Shown: in pieces, positions 1 through 5,936 of the stretch | Layout of the letters: each line of letters opens with the position of its first letter | Numbering within the stretch: the stretch's first letter is position 1 | Assembly (NCBI GenBank): GCA_026396975.1 | Contig: JAPLVT010000052.1 | Coordinates: forward strand, 1 to 6,776 | From: Candidatus Iainarchaeum sp. | GTDB lineage: Archaea; Iainarchaeota; Iainarchaeia; Iainarchaeales; GCA-2688035 | Direction of reading: 5' to 3' | Length of the DNA stretch: 6,776 nt | Made by a program: the position numbers and the translations under genes | The notes under the pieces: generated by a model | What the model saw: only the letters and a program-made list of their open reading frames with translations | Told to the model about the DNA's origin: nothing | Database searches by the model: none

Positions 1-1038
1 GAAAGCGTGCTGAGGGCAGCCGGCTATCGCACGGGGCTCTACACTTCGCCGCACCTCGCGCGCATTAACGAGCGCTTCAAAGTGGGCGGAAAAGAAATCC
101 CGGGCAAAAAACTAATCAAACTTATTTCCGAACTGAGGAAAATTAAGGAAAAAAACAAGCTGCGCCTCACGCACTTCGAGTTCACGACCGCGCTCGCGTT
201 CAGGTACTTCGCGGAACAGCGCGTTGATTTCGCTGTCATTGAAACAGGAATGGGCGGGCGCCTGGACGCAACCAACGTCATTGTGCCGCGTGTCAGCGTG
301 ATAACCAACATAGAGAAAGAGCATGCGCAATACCTCGGCAGCACGCTCTCAAAAATCGCGCGCGAGAAAGCCGGAATAATAAAAGCCGGCGTGCCTGTGG
401 TCACAGCGGAGAAGAAAAAGAAAATTCTCGGGATTTTTCAAAATATCGCGAAAAAGAAGAAATCAAAAATCGTTGTTGCCCGCAAGCCGTTCGCGGGAAA
501 ATTGCGCCTGCTGGGCTCTTTCCAGCGCATCAACGCTGCAGTTGCATTGGCTGCTGTCAGAGAACTGCAGTCGCAGGGAATTAAGATTAATGAAAAAGCG
601 GTCAGGGAAGGGCTTGCCTCCGCAAAATGGTCAGGGCGCTTCGATATTGTTCGGCGCAATCCGGCTGTTGTTCTCGACTGCTGCCACACTCCCGGCGCGG
701 CAAAGGCCTGCGCAGGGGCTTTCAGGGATGCCTTCCCGCGCAGGAAGGCGGTGCTTGTAATCGGAGTGAGCAGCGACAAGGACATCGGGGGAATCGCGGG
801 CGCGCTTGCGCCGCTGGCGGGCAGCGTTGTTGCAACAGAGGCCAAAATCCGCGCAATGCCCGCCGAAGGCGTAAAAAAAGAATTTGAAAAGCGCGGCAAA
901 AATGTTATTGTTGTTTCTGGTGTTAAAAAAGCCGTGAAAAAAGGGGTTTCCATTACGGGAAAAAAGGGCGTTGTGCTTGTCGCGGGCAGCTGTTTTGTTG
1001 CCGGGGAAGCCCTGCCGCTGTTCAAGAAACTTTTTTAA
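1..1038 (+). CDS. folC: Bifunctional folylpolyglutamate / dihydrofolate synthase, 5' end cut off
   Basis: Mur-ligase family enzyme that adds glutamate to (dihydro)folate using ATP, in the cytoplasm, so that folates are retained and bound well by their enzymes. The frame is open at base 1, so the true start and the ATP P-loop (normally about ten residues before the first residues seen here) lie to the left; an in-frame GTG at base 7 is not the start. Seen in order: the YTSPHL folate-loop motif, the ETGMGGRLDATN segment, an EH...LGST...IAREKAGIIKAG block holding the metal-site His and a Lys, a GSFQRINAA segment at the start of the C-terminal domain, WSGRFDIV, and a C-terminal AGSCFVAGEAL strand. 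The usual DGAHNP/DVAHNP nucleotide motif reads DCCHTP at 676-693, keeping D, H and P. About 345 codons are present; family members are usually near 400-430. Whether it has both synthase activities cannot be read from the sequence. Confidence 0.93.
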   Translation, partial: ESVLRAAGYRTGLYTSPHLARINERFKVGGKEIPGKKLIKLISELRKIKEKNKLRLTHFEFTTALAFRYFAEQRVDFAVIETGMGGRLDATNVIVPRVSVITNIEKEHAQYLGSTLSKIAREKAGIIKAGVPVVTAEKKKKILGIFQNIAKKKKSKIVVARKPFAGKLRLLGSFQRINAAVALAAVRELQSQGIKINEKAVREGLASAKWSGRFDIVRRNPAVVLDCCHTPGAAKACAGAFRDAFPRRKAVLVIGVSSDKDIGGIAGALAPLAGSVVATEAKIRAMPAEGVKKEFEKRGKNVIVVSGVKKAVKKGVSITGKKGVVLVAGSCFVAGEALPLFKKLF

Positions 1039-1040
1039 AT
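1030..1040 (+). promoter_or_regulatory. Possible archaeal TATA box for the membrane protein-glyA-folD unit
   Basis: The sequence CTTTTTTAAAT overlaps the end of folC and resembles an archaeal TATA box, with A/G-rich bases before it (1024-1029) where a BRE would sit. A start about 26 bases downstream would fall on the G residues at 1062-1064 and leave a leader of about 20 bases carrying the ribosome binding site. The match is short, AT-rich and partly coding, so it is only a candidate. Confidence 0.25.
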
Positions 1041-1049
1041 GGTTCATGC

Positions 1050-1069
1050 TTTTTTCTTAATGGGTTTTT
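1050..1069 (+). terminator. Possible oligo-T terminator after folC
   Basis: Two runs of T (1050-1055 and 1065-1069), with a third at 1031-1036 over the folC stop, lie in the 46-base gap before the next gene. There is no clear stem-loop in front of them, so a bacterial rho-independent terminator is unlikely. Archaeal RNA polymerase can terminate at oligo-T tracts alone, which would separate folC from the downstream genes. Read-through is equally possible. Confidence 0.25.
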
Positions 1070-1070
1070 A

Positions 1071-1080
1071 GGGGGTTGAT
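1071..1080 (+). promoter_or_regulatory. Ribosome binding site that favours the GTG start at 1085
   Basis: GGGGGTTGAT closely resembles the GGAGGTGAT sequence complementary to the 16S rRNA 3' end. It ends 4 bases before GTG at 1085, and its G-run ends 9 bases before it. The alternative TTG at 1076 lies inside this site and has no spacing from the G-run, so GTG is the better start. Confidence 0.6.
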
Positions 1081-1084
1081 TGCT

Positions 1085-1792
1085 GTGAGGTTCCTTTCTT
1101 TCAGAAAAATCGCTTTTATTCTTTTGTTCACGCTTTTGACGCTTGTCGCGTCGAGAATAAATTTTTCGCAGCTTGTAGGGAGCACTGCGCAGTACTTCAC
1201 TTTCTTCCAGTTCTTCGGGCCGATAGCCGGGGCTTTTTTGGGCCCAGCCGGCGGAGTTGCAAGCGTTTTGTTCGCACAGCTGATTGATTTCTTTGCAACG
1301 GGCAAGGCAATCGAGCCGATAAATATCCTGCGGCTTCTGCCCATGCTTTTTGCAGCAGTTTACTTCGCGGTTTTCCTCAAGAAAGGCAGCATTGCAAAGG
1401 CAAGCGTTGCAATACCAATTGTGTGCATTGCTTTGTTCGTGCTGCACCCCATAGGCGCGCAGGCATGGTATTACTCGCTTTTCTGGACAATACCCATAAT
1501 CGCAAAGGTTTTCAGCAAGCGGCTATTCCTGCGCTCGCTCGGCGCAACCTTCACAGCCCATGCGGTCGGAAGCGTTATCTGGGCTTGGAGCGTTCCCATG
1601 ACAGCAGAGCAGTGGGCAATGCTGGTTCCGGTAACCGCAACAGAGCGCGTTCTTTTCGCGCTCGGCATAAGCGTTTCGTTCCTGGTGTTCAACAATGTTC
1701 TCGCTTGGGTCGAGGCAAAGGCGAAGACAGGGGTTCTGCTTACGGAGCAGGACTACCTGCTGCAACCAGCGATGCAGCTGCAGAAGAAATAA
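1085..1792 (+). CDS. Multi-pass membrane protein resembling an ECF transporter S component
   Basis: A 235-residue integral membrane protein, starting at GTG 1085; a TTG at 1076 would add three residues but overlaps the ribosome binding site. Hydrophobic segments lie near residues 9-25, 37-72 (probably two helices or a re-entrant stretch), 80-98, 107-126, 128-143, 149-168 and 182-206, giving six or seven helices and a polar C-terminal tail. The glycine-rich stretch at 45-57 (GPIAGAFLGPAGG) followed by a short hydrophobic run is like that of vitamin-binding S components of energy-coupling-factor transporters. The AxxxA signature that contacts the T subunit is not evident in helix 1, and no ATPase or T subunit is in the window. 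It sits between folC and glyA, 24 bases before glyA, which suggests a folate-related substrate; this is inference. It may instead belong to an uncharacterised membrane family. The gene is real with good confidence; the function is tentative. Confidence 0.75.
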   Translation: MRFLSFRKIAFILLFTLLTLVASRINFSQLVGSTAQYFTFFQFFGPIAGAFLGPAGGVASVLFAQLIDFFATGKAIEPINILRLLPMLFAAVYFAVFLKKGSIAKASVAIPIVCIALFVLHPIGAQAWYYSLFWTIPIIAKVFSKRLFLRSLGATFTAHAVGSVIWAWSVPMTAEQWAMLVPVTATERVLFALGISVSFLVFNNVLAWVEAKAKTGVLLTEQDYLLQPAMQLQKK

Positions 1793-1816
1793 AAATTTGT
1801 TTTTCAGGTACTTTCA

Positions 1817-3085
1817 ATGCCGAAAAAGCAATTGTACGAAATGCACCTTGATTTCCTGCGGAGCCATGACAAGGAGATTTTTGACGCAATCCAGTCCGAG
1901 AAAAAGCGCCAGATGGAAGGCATAGAGCTTATTCCAAGCGAAAACCTTGTCAGCCAGGCAGTGTTGGAAGCCATGGGCAGCGTTGCAACAAACAAGTACA
2001 GCGAGGGCTACCCGGGCAAGCGCTATTACGGCGGAAACGATGTAATTGACATCATCGAGAACCTCGCGATTGAAAGGTGCAGGCGGCTTTTCAACGCGCA
2101 GCACGTCAATGTCCAGCCTTTGAGCGGCAGCCCGGCAAACATGGCTGCTTACTATGCGACAATGAACGTGGGCGACACTTTCATGGGATTGAAGCTCACC
2201 GAGGGCGGGCATTTGACTCATGGGCATCCAGTTAATTTCAGCGGCAAGCTTTACAAGTGCGTCCAGTACGGAGTCGACAAGGAAACAGAAACCCTTGATT
2301 ATGATGCGGTAAAAAGGCAGGCGATGGAAGTGAAGCCGAAGCTAATCCTGAGCGGATACACTGCTTACCCCAGGGCGATTGATTTCAAGGCTTTCAGGGA
2401 AATCTGCGATTCTGTCGGCGCGATCTGCACGGCGGACATCGCGCACATCGCGGGCTTGTGCGCTGCCGGCGTGCATGAAAACCCCGTTCCATATTTCGAT
2501 GTTGTTACAACAACAACGCATAAAACGCTTAGGGGGCCGAGAGGCGCAGTAATAATGTGCAAGCAAGAATTTGCGGAGAAAATCGACAAGGCTGTTTTTC
2601 CGGGGTTGCAAGGGGGGCCGCACGAGCACATAATTGCTGCGAAAGCAGTTGCCTTTGGAGAGGCGCTCAAACCCGATTTCAAGGAGTACGCAAAGCAGAT
2701 AGTGAAAAACGCGAGGGCGCTTGCAGAGGCGTTGATGTCAAGCGGCTTGCGCCTGGTCAGCGGGGGCACTGATACCCATTTGATGCTTGTCGATGTTTTC
2801 AAGAGCAAAAACCTTACTGGAAAGCAGGCGGAGCACGCTTTGGAGCTTGCGGGGATTTACTGCAACAAGAACACGATTCCCTTTGACACTCGCACTCCAT
2901 GGGACCCAAGCGGCGTCAGGATTGGCACGCCGGTGCTTACTACTCGGGGCATGCGCGAGAAAGATATGAAAGAGGTTGGCGGTTTTATTGTGAAAGCGCT
3001 TGACAATGCCAATGACGAGGCAAAGCTTGCGAAAATAAAATCCGAAGTAAAGGAGTTCTGCGCTGGATTCCCTTTCTACAAATAG
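1817..3085 (+). CDS. glyA: Serine hydroxymethyltransferase
   Basis: PLP enzyme that interconverts serine plus tetrahydrofolate with glycine plus 5,10-methylene-tetrahydrofolate, in the cytoplasm; the main source of one-carbon units. The 422-residue protein is full length (E. coli GlyA has 417). Visible motifs: IPSENL near residue 37, KYSEGYPGKRYYGG in the folate/substrate region, TADIAHIAGL with Asp207 and His210 that bind PLP, THKTLRGPRG with the Schiff-base Lys236, and VRIGTP with the carboxylate-binding Arg368. All expected catalytic residues are present. ATG 1817 follows a modest AGGT at 1807-1810; a second ATG at 1841 lacks any such site. The gene lies 24 bases after the membrane protein gene and ends inside the ribosome binding site of folD, so it is probably co-transcribed with both. 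The sequence is of the usual folate-dependent type, which fits the folC and folD neighbours. Confidence 0.97.
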   Translation: MPKKQLYEMHLDFLRSHDKEIFDAIQSEKKRQMEGIELIPSENLVSQAVLEAMGSVATNKYSEGYPGKRYYGGNDVIDIIENLAIERCRRLFNAQHVNVQPLSGSPANMAAYYATMNVGDTFMGLKLTEGGHLTHGHPVNFSGKLYKCVQYGVDKETETLDYDAVKRQAMEVKPKLILSGYTAYPRAIDFKAFREICDSVGAICTADIAHIAGLCAAGVHENPVPYFDVVTTTTHKTLRGPRGAVIMCKQEFAEKIDKAVFPGLQGGPHEHIIAAKAVAFGEALKPDFKEYAKQIVKNARALAEALMSSGLRLVSGGTDTHLMLVDVFKSKNLTGKQAEHALELAGIYCNKNTIPFDTRTPWDPSGVRIGTPVLTTRGMREKDMKEVGGFIVKALDNANDEAKLAKIKSEVKEFCAGFPFYK

Positions 3086-3088
3086 GAG
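3084..3088 (+). promoter_or_regulatory. folD ribosome binding site overlapping the glyA stop
   Basis: AGGAG begins inside the TAG stop codon of glyA and lies 7 bases before ATG 3096, the normal spacing. An upstream in-frame TTG at 3090 is only one base away from it, so ATG 3096 is chosen. The overlap suggests that folD translation is coupled to that of glyA. Confidence 0.7.
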
Positions 3089-3095
3089 CTTGCTT

Positions 3096-3938
3096 ATGGC
3101 CTGCAAAATAGTTGATTGCAAGGGTATTTCCGAAAAAATGCTGAACGAGGCAAAGCAGGCAGCGCGAACGCTAAAGAAAAAGCCAAAGCTTGCGGTTGTT
3201 CTCGTCGGCGACGACGCCGCTTCAAAGGTTTACGTGCAGCGAAAGCAGCTGGCTTGTGAGCACGTAGGCATTGGTTTCCAGCTGTTTTCCTTTCCAGCGG
3301 TCGTGAGCGAGCGCGAAGTGTTGGAAAAAGTAAGGCAGCTTAACGCGGACAAAAGCGTCAACGGCATTCTTGTCCAGCTGCCCCTGCCATCCAACCTTGA
3401 CAGGAACAAAATACTGGGCGCAATCAATCCGATAAAAGATGTCGACGGCTTCACCCCTTTTAACATGGGCGCGCTTGCCCTCGGCATGGAGGAATTCGTG
3501 GGCTGCACGCCGCTCGGAATAATGAAGATTCTCGAAGCCGAAGGCGTCAACATCGAGGGAAAGCACTGCTGCATTGTAAACCACAGCATTGTCGTTGGCA
3601 GGCCCGTCGCACAATTGCTTTTGAACAGGAACGCGACAGTGACTGTCTGCAACAAGTACACAAAAAACCTCGCCGCTTGCACCAAGAAAGCGGATATTCT
3701 TATCACTGCAGTCGGGTTGCCTGGGTTGATTAAAGGAAGGATGATCAAAAAAGGCGCCTTCGTAATCGATGCGGGAATCGCAAAAAAAGAAGGCAAGATT
3801 GCAGGCGATGTTGATTTCAATTCAGCGAAGAGGGTTGCCGGCTATCTCACGCCGGTGCCGGGCGGAGTCGGCCCGATGACAGTCGCGTGCCTGATGCACA
3901 ACACGGTTAATGCGGCATTGCTGCAGAAGCACAGGTAA
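3096..3938 (+). CDS. folD: Methylenetetrahydrofolate dehydrogenase / methenyltetrahydrofolate cyclohydrolase
   Basis: Bifunctional cytoplasmic enzyme that oxidises 5,10-methylene-THF to 5,10-methenyl-THF with NAD(P)+ and then hydrolyses it to 10-formyl-THF, taking the product of GlyA onward. The 280-residue protein is close to the usual length (E. coli 288). The catalytic motif Y46-VQR-K50 is present, as are GILVQLPLP, the KDVDGF folate-site segment, VGRPVAQLL in the Rossmann domain, and the C-terminal signature TPVPGGVGPMT at 252-262. Two cofactor-site spots differ from common FolD: the GRS before the IVVGRP loop is N162-H163-S164, and the CHS/CHR-x-T motif is C185-N186-K187-Y188-T189. These positions contact the NADP 2'-phosphate in characterised enzymes, so coenzyme preference is open. 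It follows glyA by 10 bases and ends 4 bases from the stop codon of the converging lplA. Confidence 0.96.
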   Translation: MACKIVDCKGISEKMLNEAKQAARTLKKKPKLAVVLVGDDAASKVYVQRKQLACEHVGIGFQLFSFPAVVSEREVLEKVRQLNADKSVNGILVQLPLPSNLDRNKILGAINPIKDVDGFTPFNMGALALGMEEFVGCTPLGIMKILEAEGVNIEGKHCCIVNHSIVVGRPVAQLLLNRNATVTVCNKYTKNLAACTKKADILITAVGLPGLIKGRMIKKGAFVIDAGIAKKEGKIAGDVDFNSAKRVAGYLTPVPGGVGPMTVACLMHNTVNAALLQKHR

Positions 3939-3942
3939 GGTT

Positions 3943-4746
3943 TCATTCCGCAGGCAAATCCCTTAATATGCACCCGCGGGGGCTTGTTCGGCGGCAATAA
4001 TTCCATCCGCTGTAAGCAAATCTTCTTTCCTCAGCCATTTTTGCCATGCCCTCTTCCACAGCCGTAAGTTCGCCTTCTTCAAGTTTCACGCCAAAATTTT
4101 CCTCAAAGCCTTTTTTCATAGCAGCAGCGGCTTCCTCAAAAGGAACTTTCCTGCCGAGCTGCTGCTCCGCAGAAGTGACCCGCTGCTTCACGTCTTCAAT
4201 CATTTTTCCCTTCAGTTTCTCGTTCGGCACACGCAGCAGCAAAAACATTTTTCCCACGTCAACCCCCAGTATGATAGTGCCGTGCTGCAAAACAACCCCG
4301 CCCCTGCGCGTCTGCGCGTTGCCGCTGATTTTTTTGCCGCCGACAACAATGTCGTTGAGCGGCGCGAATTCCGCCTTCAGGCCGAGCGCCCCAAGCCCAA
4401 GCACTATCGAATTGCAGATTTTTTTGTAGCTTTCAAGAATATTTTCGCTCACCAAACCGCTTTCCTCACCGCAGGCAAAGCTGTATGTCAGCTCTTTCTC
4501 GTGGAAAACAGCCCCGCCGCCCGTAATCCTACGGACAACGTCAACGCCCTGTTTTTTGCACTCCTCCAAATCCACTTCCTCTTCTATCTGCTGGAAGTAG
4601 CCGATTGAAACCGCGGGCGGCTTCCACGAGTAAAAGCGCACTGTCGGAATCCCGGGCTTCGGGCAGCACCACATCACTGCCTCGTCTATCGCCATGTTCC
4701 GCGCGGCGCTGTTCTCTCCCGTCAGAAGAAGCCTAAACCGCGTCAT
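3943..4746 (-). CDS. lplA: Lipoate-protein ligase A, small catalytic subunit without C-terminal domain
   Basis: Activates lipoate (or octanoate) with ATP to the acyl-AMP and transfers it to a lysine of a lipoyl domain such as glycine cleavage protein H, in the cytoplasm. The 267-residue protein matches the large N-terminal domain of LplA: AIDEAVM near 19-25, the R72-R73-ITGGGAVFH loop that binds lipoyl-AMP, NDIVVGGKKISGNAQ with the expected catalytic Lys139, and the HGTIIL strand. It lacks the domain of about 80-90 residues found at the end of E. coli LplA; that domain is encoded separately by the gene just upstream, as in Thermoplasma acidophilum. The start ATG overlaps the upstream stop by 4 bases (ATGA), so the subunits are probably made by coupled translation in matched amounts. 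After the conserved Trp-Asn that usually lies near the domain end, 18 further residues rich in Arg and Cys follow. A specificity for lipoate over octanoate cannot be read from the sequence. Confidence 0.93.
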   Translation of the reverse strand: MTRFRLLLTGENSAARNMAIDEAVMWCCPKPGIPTVRFYSWKPPAVSIGYFQQIEEEVDLEECKKQGVDVVRRITGGGAVFHEKELTYSFACGEESGLVSENILESYKKICNSIVLGLGALGLKAEFAPLNDIVVGGKKISGNAQTRRGGVVLQHGTIILGVDVGKMFLLLRVPNEKLKGKMIEDVKQRVTSAEQQLGRKVPFEEAAAAMKKGFEENFGVKLEEGELTAVEEGMAKMAEERRFAYSGWNYCRRTSPRGCILRDLPAE

Positions 4747-5027
4747 TGCTTCACCGCCATCATTATTGCTCTTGCCAAATCAGCCGGCGCGAATCCGAAA
4801 AGCTGCAAAGAATTTTCTTTGACAATCGCTTCAATCTTGTTTTTCAGGGTGTTTTCATCCAGCGGTGTTCCCTCCAAGCCTTCTTCAATAAGCCCTACCG
4901 CCTCTTCAGGGTGAAGGAAAAAGTCGCCTGCAATCTTAACGCTGCTTATCGCGCAGCCGCTGTGCTCAAGGCTGATTTTCAGCAGCTTCCCGCCCTCTAC
5001 TTTGAAAACGCTTTTCCCGCTTGCCAT
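4743..5027 (-). CDS. lplB: Stand-alone lipoate-protein ligase C-terminal domain (LplB)
   Basis: A 94-residue accessory subunit equivalent to the C-terminal domain of bacterial LplA. In archaeal split ligases this domain is needed with LplA for the lipoate-activation step and for transfer. Seen: a K5..FKVEGGKLLK strand at 5-17, GDFFLHPEEA at 34-43, which is the hallmark of the family, and a helical second half with the pattern expected of a domain that covers the lipoyl-AMP site. No catalytic residue is expected in it. Start ATG 5027 follows GTGA at 5038-5035 on the minus strand with a spacer of seven T residues. It ends in an ATGA overlap with lplA and begins 49 bases after lipA, so it is very probably co-transcribed with both. 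It is too short to be a ligase alone. Confidence 0.9.
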   Translation of the reverse strand: MASGKSVFKVEGGKLLKISLEHSGCAISSVKIAGDFFLHPEEAVGLIEEGLEGTPLDENTLKNKIEAIVKENSLQLFGFAPADLARAIMMAVKQ

Positions 5028-5076
5028 AAAAAAATCACTGAACCGGCATGCTACTGTAAGCCCCGTGTGGCTTTAA

Positions 5077-5925
5077 TCAGAACCCAAGAGCCCTTTCCGC
5101 GCGATAGCTGCTGCGCACGAGAGGCCCAGCCTCGACTCCCTTGAAGCCCATTTCAAGCGCTGCCTGCCTCAGTTCCTCGAACTCTGCGGGCGGCACATAC
5201 CTCTGTACTGGCAGATTACGCTTGCTCGGCTGCAGATACTGCCCTATCGTGAGAAAATCGCAGCCCGCAACCCGCAAGTCCTTCATAACCCGCAGCACTT
5301 CCTCGCGGGTTTCCCCAAGGCCAAGCATTATCCCGCTTTTCGTTAAAACGCCGGAACAAATCTCCTTTATTTTTTTCAGGACGCCAAGCGATTGCCTGTA
5401 AGATGCCTTTGCATCTCGCGCTATTCCCTGCAGCCTTTCCACAACTTCGATGTTATGCCCTATTACATCCGGCTTTGCCTCAACAATTGCGCGCAGGCAA
5501 TCGGCATTTCCATTGAAATCCGGAATAAGCACTTCGACTTTCGCTTCAGCGGAATTTTTTATCTCCCTGACGCATTGCGCGAAGTGCCCTGCGCCAAAAT
5601 CAGGCAGGTCATCCCTGTCGACAGAGGTGAGGACAACATAGCGCAATCCGAATTTTTTTACAGCTTCAGCGATTTTGCACGGCTCCATGGACTCAAGCGC
5701 TTGGCCGCAGGCGCCGCTCTGCACAGCGCAGAATAAACAATGCCGCGTGCAAACTTTTCCCAGAACCATGAATGTCGCTGTTCCCCTGTTCCAGCAGTCG
5801 CCGAGGTTGGGGCAAAGCGCCTCCTCGCAGACAGTGTGCAGGCCGCTACCGTGCAGGCTGCTCCGCACTGCGGCGAATTCCCCCCCGCCGCCTATTTTTG
5901 TTTTCAGCCACATTGGTTTCGGCAT
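5077..5925 (-). CDS. lipA: Lipoyl synthase (radical SAM)
   Basis: Radical SAM enzyme that inserts two sulfur atoms into an octanoyl group already attached to a lipoyl-domain lysine, making the lipoyl cofactor. The 282-residue protein is full length for a short LipA. All ligands of both iron-sulfur clusters are present: Cys33, Cys38 and Cys44 (C-x4-C-x5-C, specific to LipA) with Arg271-Ser272-Ser273-Tyr274 near the C-terminus for the auxiliary cluster, and Cys59, Cys63 and Cys66 (C-x3-C-x2-C) for the SAM cluster. VVLTSVDRDDLPDFGAGHF and the GLGETREEV segment are also typical. ATG 5925 lies 6 bases after GTGA (5935-5932) and 11 bases after the thrC stop; an ATG four codons later is a weaker choice. 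It probably shares a transcript with thrC, lplB and lplA. No LipB octanoyltransferase is seen, so the adjacent split ligase may supply the octanoylated substrate. Confidence 0.97.
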   Translation of the reverse strand: MPKPMWLKTKIGGGGEFAAVRSSLHGSGLHTVCEEALCPNLGDCWNRGTATFMVLGKVCTRHCLFCAVQSGACGQALESMEPCKIAEAVKKFGLRYVVLTSVDRDDLPDFGAGHFAQCVREIKNSAEAKVEVLIPDFNGNADCLRAIVEAKPDVIGHNIEVVERLQGIARDAKASYRQSLGVLKKIKEICSGVLTKSGIMLGLGETREEVLRVMKDLRVAGCDFLTIGQYLQPSKRNLPVQRYVPPAEFEELRQAALEMGFKGVEAGPLVRSSYRAERALGF

Positions 5926-5936
5926 TTGCGTTCACT

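Noticed and set aside
438..1025. Long open frame of about 195 codons on the minus strand inside folC
   Set aside because: It lies wholly opposite folC, has low-complexity composition rich in Ala, Thr, Ser and Pro, and no recognisable domain; the plus strand carries clear FolC motifs.
1788..1803. AT-rich stretch before glyA as a separate promoter
   Set aside because: The gap is only 24 bases, the sequence is not a good TATA box, and the spacing fits a shared transcript with the membrane protein gene.
3230..3820. Long open frame of about 196 codons on the minus strand inside folD
   Set aside because: It is a shadow of folD: no family motif or ribosome binding site, and the plus-strand reading has all FolD signatures.
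4046..4429. Ser/Pro-rich open frame on the plus strand opposite lplA
   Set aside because: Its repetitive Ser/Pro/Phe content mirrors the reverse of lplA codons, and lplA itself has intact ligase motifs.
5054..5076. Small inverted repeat AAGCC / GGCTT in the lipA-lplB gap
   Set aside because: The stem is only five base pairs with a six-base loop and is not followed by a T-run in either direction at a suitable place; such a repeat is expected by chance, and the genes look co-transcribed.
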